A stretch of DNA of 64,000 nt from the NCBI RefSeq assembly GCF_000227135.1, contig NC_018259.1, forward strand, positions 103,897 through 167,896, read 5' to 3'. Origin of the DNA: Leishmania donovani. Lineage: Eukaryota; Euglenozoa; Kinetoplastea; Trypanosomatida; Trypanosomatidae. This document shows positions 10,264-18,857 of the stretch, one piece after another (the stretch's first letter is position 1; the number at the start of each line of letters is the position of its first letter). Under the pieces are notes generated by a model. The model saw nothing but the letters and a program-made list of their open reading frames with translations, did not search any database and was not told the DNA's origin. A program made the translations under genes and the position numbers.

Positions 10264-11190
10264 CTACATGTTCGCCACAGATGCGGGCGCGCTCGTCAGC
10301 GGAAGGGGAAGATGCGCGGCAACAGCAAGACGATAGTGCCTCGTCTTGTCCTCAAGCTTGAGGGGCAGTGCCCGTGAAGTCGACGGACCTCGGTAAATCC
10401 AGACAGCACTGCGGAAGGCGCACGCCTCACTTGGTACCCACTTCAGCTGCCCCCCTATGGGCGGAATATTGTACTTGCGCTTGCCCTGCCGCGTCTTGAG
10501 GACGACCTCCACAGGTGCCTCACTGCTCGTGAGAAACGTTCCGTGAACTGACAGATCGTCCAAGAGCATTGTGAGTGCCAGCGTGCCGGTGGTGATGATG
10601 CCTGCACAGTGAGGGGTGTGCGAAAGGACGTCCCTCACAACGTTCGTGCGCTCGAGCGCCTCGATGTTGTCGTCTGCCGAGGTGCCAAGGCGACGGCGAA
10701 CTCGTCGGCATACATCGAAGAAGCCCACAGGCTGCGAGTCAGCAAAGCGCACGATACGAGCCTCATCCAGTGCCCGAGTGGCGGCGTGGCAGCTTGCGTG
10801 CTTGGACGGCGCTGAAAATAACGAGGAAGCGCGTGAAGCGGCTGTGTAAAAAGCATCGGCATCATCATAGAAGACCTGGCCGAGCACCTTCCACATGTCG
10901 TTGTTGGCGTTCGGGTAGTAGAAGCGGATGCTCTTCCTAACGGGAGGGAATGTTCCACAGAACAGCACGCGACTGTCAGCATGCACAACTGGACCAATAG
11001 GGTGATCTTCATCCATCGCCAGCCTTGTCTCGGCAGATACGGCAGTGGCGGGCTTGGTTGCAGCGTCTGCGGTAGTGACACCAGAAGCACCTCCGGCGCG
11101 ACACATTGCCACAATTCTATTCGCCGCGGCCCGACGCTTCGCCGGTGCACGGGAAGCGCCCTTGACGCTTTTCAGTGCCAAGTACGCCAT
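10264..11190 (-). CDS. uracil-DNA glycosylase superfamily protein
   Basis: The product is 308 aa. After an Ala/Arg-rich leader of about 65 residues, residues 75-103 carry a UDG-superfamily motif 1: VLFCGTFPP, then KS, then FYYPNANNDMWKVLG, like the G-x-x-P...S...YY...N-x-F/M-W signature of the Mug/hypoxanthine-type glycosylase families. Near residues 268-276 there is a GPSTSRA segment in the position of the superfamily's second active-site loop (consensus STSxA). These families remove uracil or deaminated/mismatched bases from DNA. The canonical UNG is a different family, so this is likely a second, divergent enzyme. The usual catalytic Asp/Asn after the GxxPG loop is not obvious, so activity is uncertain. 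The basic N-terminus could be a nuclear or mitochondrial targeting sequence. The start at 11190 is the first Met, with no obvious polypyrimidine read-through. Confidence 0.78.
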   Translation of the reverse strand: MAYLALKSVKGASRAPAKRRAAANRIVAMCRAGGASGVTTADAATKPATAVSAETRLAMDEDHPIGPVVHADSRVLFCGTFPPVRKSIRFYYPNANNDMWKVLGQVFYDDADAFYTAASRASSLFSAPSKHASCHAATRALDEARIVRFADSQPVGFFDVCRRVRRRLGTSADDNIEALERTNVVRDVLSHTPHCAGIITTGTLALTMLLDDLSVHGTFLTSSEAPVEVVLKTRQGKRKYNIPPIGGQLKWVPSEACAFRSAVWIYRGPSTSRALPLKLEDKTRHYRLAVAAHLPLPLTSAPASVANM

Positions 11191-12768
11191 GGCAAAACTC
11201 AGCAGACTACAGACGGAAACCGGCGTACGCGCGTGCGCGACGCGTAAGAGAGAAGTTCAAGAGCGATCAATAGAGCGTAGCGTTGCCAAACAGTGGCGGG
11301 CCACCAAGGTGGTGCATCTGCACGGGTGCTCATGTAGTGAGCGGGAAACGTTTCGAAGGGGCGGCCTGTCGTCCCTGCCCGCGTTGTGCGACGGTAAAGG
11401 ACTAACAGAAGCAGAACAGGTAACGCAAAACGGTGGGTGAGGCACAGGCATCATTCGCCGAGAAGTCGGTGCAAGATCTGCCATCTCTAGATCGCGGTTC
11501 GGCAATCAAGCTACATACACCCACGTAGGGTACTCAGCGAGGGACTGCGCACTTGAGGCGTCATTTCTTTCCACAATGTGCCCGTTCTCCGCCCCGAAAT
11601 ATAAGTGAAACTCTACTCTACCCCCACCCGGCCTGTCACAGACCCCATCGTGTGGGGCGAAGCAGCGCAAGGCACGCGCGTTGCAGCAGTGCGCCGACCC
11701 GGTCATCCCAGCACGGCCACCTGCCCTCGAGCTCTACCCCACCCACTCGCCGCCTCGCCGGTCGCCAGCTGGTGCCTCCCTCCCTTCTCGGAATGGGCGC
11801 GGGCGCCGCTGCCCCCGCCCTCCCCCCGCCCGCACACCAGTGGGCGGTGTAGGGGCCCGGGCGGGTTACTCTCGAGACGCGGTGACACGCTGCCGAATCA
11901 TATGGATGGCACACGCGTGTTCACTGTCGCCGGTCGCCCCGACGCAACGCCCAGCCAGGACCCGACCAACTGCATCAGCAGCGATACGTCGCCCGGACCT
12001 CCAGCACGGCGCCGGCGCCGGCGACCCTGTCACCACCACAGGTGGTTCGGCACTTGGTCAGCGATAGGGTGGCCTCCCGGCTTCTCCAGAGAGAGAGAGG
12101 GCGGGGGTACTGGGCCCTGCGACACCGCGCATGGAGGCCTCCCCCTTCCTGTCATCAAAGGCTGCAACGTTGAAAACACGAGAGAAAAGGAGACCGAACA
12201 CGTCTCCGCTCAGTGGCGAAAAGGCAGGCGGCGCATCGCATCAGAGGATGCGAGAGAAGGTCGTTGAGGCCCGCTGCAAGCTGCGCGCATGCTTCCAGCT
12301 CTGGAGCGCAGACCAAAGAGCAAGAAGAATGCGCGAGCGGAGTGACGCAATTGCCCGTTCCCGTAAGCTGCACACAGGGGGACAGATAGAGACGCCCGCA
12401 CCGTCCTCCACGGCGTGGATGTCGGCGCGTGTGAGCCCCGTTATCGTTCCCGTGCGCACGGAAAGGGGAGGAGCAAAACGCATGCAACAGCGCCCAAAGC
12501 GACTCACGCGTGAAATATCGGTGCGCAGGCCTCGCACAAGAAAATGAGCCCTCATCGTCACGGCTGGCCCAACGCGCGCTCACATACACACGCACGCACA
12601 TATACACATGCACACCTACATCTCTGCGAATGTAGCGAAGAGGGCAGAAGCGCGCATTCGCCGTACCTTCGGATGAGGTCGGTGGCTTCGATGCGCATGT
12701 AACTCTTTCGTTATAACCCATACGACACCCTCACACCTTCAACCCCGACGCGTCGCCTCGCAGCGGCA
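11191..12768. other. intergenic region carrying SIDER copy 1
   Basis: This spacer lies downstream of the coiled-coil membrane protein gene and upstream of the UDG-like gene. It contains a SIDER-like element (about 11612-12165). The remaining sequence holds no recognisable gene. CA-rich repeats occur near 12570-12615. Confidence 0.6.
11612..12165. mobile_element. SIDER-like degenerate retroposon, copy 1
   Basis: This ~550 bp GC-rich block recurs almost unchanged at 18146-18695 (constant offset 6534, no indels) and in diverged form at 60324-60950. It begins with a CCCGGCCTGTCACAGAC core, has a central CATATGGATGGCACAC motif, and ends after a CCAGAGAGAGAGAG tract. Size, dispersed multicopy nature and 3' UTR position match Leishmania SIDER2 elements: non-autonomous, ingi/DIRE-related retroposons known to destabilise mRNAs. 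Assignment to SIDER2 rather than SIDER1 and the element's own orientation are not settled by eye. Small open frames inside it are not genes. Confidence 0.78.
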
Positions 12769-15700
12769 TCATGTCATGTCTAAATCATCGCTCCACTGAA
12801 GCTTGTGGTAGCGACGCGTAGAGTCGGGATTGCGCACCATCGTCGACTTCTTAACGGCCAACGGTAAGGTTGGGCAGCCCTGTGCACTCACCGGAAGCGG
12901 CGACGTAGGATGGCGGTGCGCGCCCGGTTCTCTTTCCAGATTGGAGAAGTCGGAGGTGTTGTAAGAGTCGCCGTCGGCGTGGCCATCGGCCAACTCCTGC
13001 AGGGAGCGCATCTGTCGCGGCTTCGAGCTCTCCGGCGCAGTCGCCGTTGCAGTCGCCACCGTGGTGCGGGGGGACGGCGCTGGTGAGCTCACCACACCAC
13101 GGGCCTTGTCGAGCTCATCTCTGCTGATTTTCAGCTGCTTCTCGAGGAGAGTGACCATTTCTTCCTGCGCTGCAGCGCGTCGTTCAGCCTTGGCGAGTTT
13201 GTCCTTTATGGCCGAGAAGCTAGCAGGGTTTTCCTTCTCCGCGAGTGATAGCTTGAGTTGCGCCACGACCGCCGACTGCTTGTGCAGCGCTGAAGCCTGC
13301 CGCACCGCCAAAGACTTAGCATCCTGCAGCTGACGGGTGGTCAGCTCACGGTTCACGACAGTGCTGAGCAAGTCCACGTAGTACATCTCCAGCATGCCAT
13401 AGTAGCCATTGATGAAGGCGGCGTACAGCTGAGGCAACCGCCCGGCGTCTTCACGCGCGACAGGGAGGGTGGATGCCGAGCTCAGACTCCTGGCAGGACC
13501 GCCGCGGAGAAGAGAGAGGGCATGCGCGTCGCCCAGCACGCTCTCTGAAGGCGAGGTGTACGCATCCGCCGCCGACATGTCTCGGCACGTGTTCACTTGG
13601 TGCGGTCGCCCTCGCAGCCTGTGCGTCTCCTGCTCCAACAACGCAGCACAGCACGTGGAGTGCCACGCCAGAAGAGTCTCCGAGCTGTTCGTCATGCAAG
13701 CCTCAAACAACACATCATAGCTCAGAGGAGCCTCGCCGTCCGCAAGAAACCTCCCGGTGTGCCTGGATCGGCTCCTCCTCGAGCGCGACGACAGCGTTGG
13801 CGAGCGTTGCGTCGTTGCTGTCTCGCTTGCGGCTATGAGCGTGTCAAGACGCGCGATTTTGTCATCCGACAAGCGGCAGGCCCGCGGGCACTTCGCCAGA
13901 ACGCAGGCAGAAGCAAGAAAAGCGAAAAGTATGCCAGACACGCGGAGATACGCAGTGAAGCGCGCCTGACACCCACCCGCAGCAGTGGTCTCGCCGCCCC
14001 TCGGTGCATACACCGAGGCTCCGCTGAAATTCCACATGAGCCTTCCTGGCTCAACGGTGCTCTTTAGCAGCTGCGCGACGACGTCCGCAGAGCTCGCGTT
14101 GAGGGGCAACTTGTGCAGCTCTTCTTCGACAGTTTTGCGCACGTCAGCGCAGACATGCAGATTGTGCTGCGTCGCCTCCAAGCACGCCTCCGTCGCACTG
14201 TCAGCCATCGCCGCGTGAAACACCTGACGCGCCTTCAGCGCCATTTCTTGATGGGTTGCCTCGGCAGCTTGGAGCTGTGCTGTGCAGACGGTGACTTGAG
14301 CGCCAAGATCGCGCACTTGCGCCTGATGGCGCTTCAGAAGCGCCTCGCTTTGCATCCGACACGCCTCGTCTCTTTGGCGCAGCTGCATCGTCGTGCGCCG
14401 TCGCGCCTCGATCGCGGCCTCCTCCTGTGCCTTAGCGTGCTTCGCAGCCAGCAGCTGGGAGGCCTCTCTGACAGCCGCTTGAGTCGTAGCCGCACACTGC
14501 GCTGCGAGTCGCTCCTCCTCGAGCCGCCAATTGCTAGCAGAGATACGCTGCTGGGCTTCACGTTCCTCTTCCCGCGCCCGCTGCGCCGCCGCAGTGCTGT
14601 TCTCACGCGCCTCAAGAAGCTGCGCAGTGCAATCCTCGCGCACGCGCTTTAGCGTCATCTCGCACTCCGCCCTGGCTTGCCGCCGTGGCGTATCGCACGC
14701 AGAAGCGCTTCGCAGAGTTTCCCGCTGAAGCTCCGATGCAGTCGTCGCCGCGCTGCTGTTGAGAGCGGATAACTCCCTCGAAAGGCGCTCCGTGCATGCA
14801 GCCTCAGCCTTCTGCGCTGCAGCGGCGCTCGTGCGGCGCGTCTCTTCGCCCAGCGCCGCCAGCTGCGCCGCGCAGGAGGCATCCAGCTGCGCGCGCTCCG
14901 CGCTAAAGGAGACTCGGGCCTGCTCGGCAGCATCCGCGCAGGTGGCCACGCGCTTCTCGGCTTCTGCCTTGGCGGCGGTCAGTGCCTTTTGAACACGCTC
15001 AAGGGCGCTAGCGGCGCTTTCGTTGAGTACAGCCACGTTCGCCTTTAGCTGCTCGTTGCACGTCGCCTCCGTCCGCTGGACTGCCGATTTGACCTTCTCC
15101 AACGACGCTTTCGCCAGCGCGCTGCGTTGACGGGCGCACTCCTCCTTGAAAGAGGTCAACTGCTTTGCATGGTCGGCGCTCAACGAGCTGCGTGTGTCGC
15201 GCACACGCTGCTTGCACTCTTGCGCGGCCGCCGCCAAGCTCGCGGCGCACCGCTGCCCCTCTGCCTCAGAGTTGCTGAAACTCTCAGTGAGGACAGCAGC
15301 AGCGCCAGTGGCCCCCTGCCGAGCAGCTGCGAGCGTCAGCTGGGACTCATGACTCTCTCGTTCGCACAGCTCCGCGCGCCTCTCCTGCTTGGCGACATCA
15401 GCTGTGGACCGTGAGAGGCTCGCATGGCAATTAGCGAGCTCATCGCTGCACTCGCGAAGCGGCGCGCTCAACTCCTTGGTCACTTCCTCAATCTCATTCA
15501 CGCGCGACGAACTCGGCCTGGTCGCGTCGCTGGTGCAGTTGTGAAGCTCGCGCTCCAGCTTACGCCGGATCGTTGCGCATCGCTGCTGGCACTCCGTCAC
15601 CCGGCCCTCGCACGCTGCGACCGCGGCGGCAAGCGTTGCTGCACTCGTCATCTGCGTCTCAGCAGTTGAGACGGCCCGGTTGTAGAAGGCCTGCAGGCGA

Positions 15701-17412
15701 GGGAAAGACCACTGCTGCAGCCCAGCGTCCATGGCGGTCTGCTGAGCACGACGCGCTAACTCCGCAGCGCCTGTCGTTTTCTCCACGTCACCGCCTGCTG
15801 TCCGTGGAGTGCTCTCCAGAGTCACTTGCGAAGTTACCACGATGCTTATGACGAGGCTGCCAGCGCGCAGCGCTACATCGACTCTCCGCGTTGCGTCGCC
15901 TTCGCCTCGCAGCAGCTCCCACACGTCATCCTTCGCCAAACCCTCCATCTCGTGACGGTGCGCGTCCAGCAACGACGGCCACAGCGTGCCTTCTAAGCGA
16001 CGCGCGTGCGCCGTTCGCACTTCGACCTGCGCAGCGACGAAACACGAGGCACCCTCCGCCGACTTCCTCGACAGTGTCTTCTCGATCCTGCTAGAGAGTG
16101 GAGAGTTGTTAGGGGTTGTGAACGCGTTCGCTATAGTCGCTGCCGAGGTGGAGTAGTTGCGCGGCTCCGGTGTGTAGCCGAGAGAGGAGTAGGCGGACAT
16201 GGCCACACCCCACAGCGAGTGCAGCGGCCTCCACAACGAGAGCAGGGCTGACGAGGCGGCGCGCGTGGTGACGGAGGTGCGGTTCGCCTGTGCTGCGGCT
16301 ACCACAGAGGACATGTTGCCGGGAGTCGCATGCAGCGGCTTCAGCGAGGTGGAAAACAAAGTCGTTGGCCCGCCAAGCCATCTGTACAGCGCCTGCAGGG
16401 TGCGGCCGACAATGAGCACAGGATCCACGACGAGCTGCACCAGGGAGCGCGCCACCGACGCGGCGAGAGTGATAACGGTGGTGAGGCCCCACCCCTCGCC
16501 GTCCTCCGTCGCGTTCAAGAAGATGTACCTAAGCACCGGATGCGCCTGCCGATCGATGCGCGGCAGCATCGCGTGTACAGGATCCCACATATATGCCTTG
16601 GAGGCTGCCAACACCGAGCCAACTAAACGGAAAAAACTGGGAACGCCAACGTGGCTGAGCACGTGCCACAGTGCTCGACGCGTGTGCAGCGCCACCTGGC
16701 GGTGAAACTCGGGCACAAGTCGGTCGGGCCACCCCCGTCTGCCGACTGTGCCGTCGCGCATCCGCGGCCGAGGCGTCGACGAGGCCACGCTAAAGGCAAA
16801 GTATGATGGGTTGTAGTCGGCTGAGACCGACACGACGAAGGAAATGGCGCACAGCACAGTAAAAAACACAATGCCAACGAAAAGTATTGTCTTGATCAAG
16901 AAGAGCAGCAAACTCGCTTCGGCGCTTGTCGTCGCTGCCGTGGGGGCCTCCGTGTCATCGAAGGCACTGCCGCGACGCGTGGAATTGAGGAACAACGGCG
17001 TTTCCGACCCCGCCCCCTCCTCCCCACTAGTCGGTGTTGCGAGAGCCTGCGACGAATGCTGATGTGTCGCCCCCACCTTTGATGCGCCGATAGATTTGCC
17101 ACTGTGCTCGCTGCTGCGCCTGGCGCTACTCAAGTGCGGAATGCGAGGCGGTGTGACGTGCGTCGCGACGTAGTCTTTGATGCGAGAGGCCGCCAGAGCA
17201 GCGGAGCCGTACAGCTGGCTCTCTGACGGCAGCTCTTGCACCGATGTAGCGCGCTGAGACGTCTTCACGCTGCTGTTGCGGCCGCGCTTGGCTAAGCTCA
17301 GCTGACGTGCATACTCACGATCAAACTCTGGCGCGCCGCGAGTCTCTATGGTGCTCCGGTGTGATGAGGAGGTGCGCACCGAGGACGTGCGATGTACACT
17401 CTCGGCGCGCAT
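12769..17412 (-). CDS. two-pass membrane protein with large Cys-striped coiled coil
   Basis: The product is 1547 aa and the family is not recognised. It has a Ser/Arg-rich N-terminal tail of about 165 residues and a strong hydrophobic segment at about 167-196 (LLLFLIKTILFVGIVFFTVL). An extracytosolic region of roughly 950 aa follows, then a second hydrophobic segment at about 1152-1172 (VSGILFAFLASACVLA) and a C-terminal tail of about 370 aa with a short coiled coil (near residues 1390-1440) and low-complexity ends. From about residue 600 to 1130 the middle region is a long Ala/Glu/Arg/Gln coiled coil with about 25 cysteines. Many are spaced 4, 7, 11, 14, 21 or 26 residues apart, so they sit repeatedly on one face and could form disulfides if the segment is luminal. 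The two-TM layout suggests anchoring of both ends in one membrane (ER or nuclear envelope is a guess). The gene is flanked on both sides by near-identical SIDER copies. The function is unknown. Confidence 0.88.
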   Translation of the reverse strand: MRAESVHRTSSVRTSSSHRSTIETRGAPEFDREYARQLSLAKRGRNSSVKTSQRATSVQELPSESQLYGSAALAASRIKDYVATHVTPPRIPHLSSARRSSEHSGKSIGASKVGATHQHSSQALATPTSGEEGAGSETPLFLNSTRRGSAFDDTEAPTAATTSAEASLLLFLIKTILFVGIVFFTVLCAISFVVSVSADYNPSYFAFSVASSTPRPRMRDGTVGRRGWPDRLVPEFHRQVALHTRRALWHVLSHVGVPSFFRLVGSVLAASKAYMWDPVHAMLPRIDRQAHPVLRYIFLNATEDGEGWGLTTVITLAASVARSLVQLVVDPVLIVGRTLQALYRWLGGPTTLFSTSLKPLHATPGNMSSVVAAAQANRTSVTTRAASSALLSLWRPLHSLWGVAMSAYSSLGYTPEPRNYSTSAATIANAFTTPNNSPLSSRIEKTLSRKSAEGASCFVAAQVEVRTAHARRLEGTLWPSLLDAHRHEMEGLAKDDVWELLRGEGDATRRVDVALRAGSLVISIVVTSQVTLESTPRTAGGDVEKTTGAAELARRAQQTAMDAGLQQWSFPRLQAFYNRAVSTAETQMTSAATLAAAVAACEGRVTECQQRCATIRRKLERELHNCTSDATRPSSSRVNEIEEVTKELSAPLRECSDELANCHASLSRSTADVAKQERRAELCERESHESQLTLAAARQGATGAAAVLTESFSNSEAEGQRCAASLAAAAQECKQRVRDTRSSLSADHAKQLTSFKEECARQRSALAKASLEKVKSAVQRTEATCNEQLKANVAVLNESAASALERVQKALTAAKAEAEKRVATCADAAEQARVSFSAERAQLDASCAAQLAALGEETRRTSAAAAQKAEAACTERLSRELSALNSSAATTASELQRETLRSASACDTPRRQARAECEMTLKRVREDCTAQLLEARENSTAAAQRAREEEREAQQRISASNWRLEEERLAAQCAATTQAAVREASQLLAAKHAKAQEEAAIEARRRTTMQLRQRDEACRMQSEALLKRHQAQVRDLGAQVTVCTAQLQAAEATHQEMALKARQVFHAAMADSATEACLEATQHNLHVCADVRKTVEEELHKLPLNASSADVVAQLLKSTVEPGRLMWNFSGASVYAPRGGETTAAGGCQARFTAYLRVSGILFAFLASACVLAKCPRACRLSDDKIARLDTLIAASETATTQRSPTLSSRSRRSRSRHTGRFLADGEAPLSYDVLFEACMTNSSETLLAWHSTCCAALLEQETHRLRGRPHQVNTCRDMSAADAYTSPSESVLGDAHALSLLRGGPARSLSSASTLPVAREDAGRLPQLYAAFINGYYGMLEMYYVDLLSTVVNRELTTRQLQDAKSLAVRQASALHKQSAVVAQLKLSLAEKENPASFSAIKDKLAKAERRAAAQEEMVTLLEKQLKISRDELDKARGVVSSPAPSPRTTVATATATAPESSKPRQMRSLQELADGHADGDSYNTSDFSNLEREPGAHRHPTSPLPVSAQGCPTLPLAVKKSTMVRNPDSTRRYHKLQWSDDLDMT

Positions 17413-18857
17413 GATTTCTTTTTCTTTTGGGTGGGGGAGCTACAGTTTGGGTAGTTGTTGTGTAGTTTGATCGACCTCTCTACCCATCTACTGGGCGTGC
17501 CAACCCCCCGCCTGGCACGCGCTTATGGGTGAGCCTGTGTCCGTGTACGGAGATGTGCTGCAGCCTGCCTCACTCGCGAGCCCTCACACACCGGCCCGCT
17601 GTTGTAAAGCGTGCGGGTGTGCAAAGGGGGAGAGCTGGAGGAGGCGAAAGAAGGAGCGGACGGCTTGGCAGTGGTCTTGCGCTCTCGCATCCGCCGCGCC
17701 AGGTGAGCCCGTAGGGTTATAGATAATGCGAAGCCGCTGCTAAAAAAAAAAAAAACGGCAAGACGATGGGAATGCATACTCACCAAATAAGAGAGCAACG
17801 CACACACCCTGAAACCCGCGAGACGGTTGAATGAAGAGACCCTGCCACACTTCTGAGTCACCGTCATCGCTGAACAAAGACGAAGGAAAGGGAGTGCGGC
17901 GCGACCAGAAGGGTGGACGCGCACACACCGTGCTTGCAGAGCCGCAGTACTCCGCGACCTCCCCTTTATTCCCCCCACGTACGCCCCGTCTGGCCAAAAG
18001 CGGAACCGTGATAAAGAGAGCACTCAGCGCAGTTTCAAGTTCGCAGTCTCAAACTAGACGGTTGCTGTCCATCTGCCATAGATCGGCTGAAAAAAAAGAC
18101 ATTTTTTGTTCAATGCGGACATTCTCCTATAGAACATCAGTTATTTCCACTCTACCCACACCCGGCCTGTCACAGACCCCATCGTGTGGGGCGAAGCAGC
18201 GCAAGGCACGCGCGTTGCAGCAGTGCGCCGACCCGGTCATCCCAGCACGGCCACCTGCCCTCGAGCTCTACCCCACCCACTCGCCGCCTCGCCGGTCGCC
18301 AGCTGGTGCCTCCCTCCCTTCTCGGAATGGGCGCGGGCGCCGCTGCCCCCGCCCTCCCCCCGCCCGCACACCAGTGGGCGGTGTAGGGGCCCGGGCGGGT
18401 TACTCTCGAGACGCGGTGACACGCTGCCGAATCATATGGATGGCACACGCGTGTTCACTGTCGCCGGTCGCCCCGACGCAACGCCCAGCCAGGACCCGAC
18501 CAACTGCATCAGCAGCGATACGTCGCCCGGACCTCCAGCACGGCGCCGGCGCCGGCGACCCTGTCACCACCACAGGTGGTTCGGCACTTGGTCAGCGATA
18601 GGGTGGCCTCCCGGCTTCTCCAGAGAGAGAGAGGGTGGGGGTACTGGGCTCTGCGACACCACGCATGGAGTTATCCTCCCGTCCTCCGGGTGTAGGACGA
18701 AGTTACATGGACAGAGAGACGACCCCGGCTTCCACCTCCGCCCCCTCCTCCGCGTAACCAAAGCAGACCGACGGCAGTGAGCGGGGAGGGCAGCAGGGGG
18801 AAGGGGACGCACGGTGCGGGTGCGCGGGGGTCGTGGCGTAGTCCATCACATGCTCCT
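17413..18857. other. intergenic region carrying SIDER copy 2
   Basis: Just right of 17412 is an A/G-rich plus strand (T/C-rich on the transcribed strand), probably the splice tract of the coiled-coil gene, with an A13 run near 17743-17755. The left-flowing 3' UTR of the BART gene occupies 18146-18857 and includes SIDER copy 2. No other gene is seen. Confidence 0.6.
18146..18695. mobile_element. SIDER-like degenerate retroposon, copy 2
   Basis: It aligns with copy 1 at a constant offset of 6534. Across the ~456 bp from 18175 to 18630 I could see no difference, and the edges show only a few substitutions (at 18636, for example, a C in copy 1 is T here). It sits in the 3' UTR position of the BART-domain gene. 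Such identity suggests recent duplication or gene conversion. Both copies lie in the same orientation, forming direct repeats around the coiled-coil gene. Confidence 0.8.

Noticed and set aside
11605..12267. 220-codon plus-strand frame and its twin at 18184-18780
   Set aside because: Both arise from the duplicated SIDER element; the peptide has no domain and the frame is not kept in the diverged third copy.
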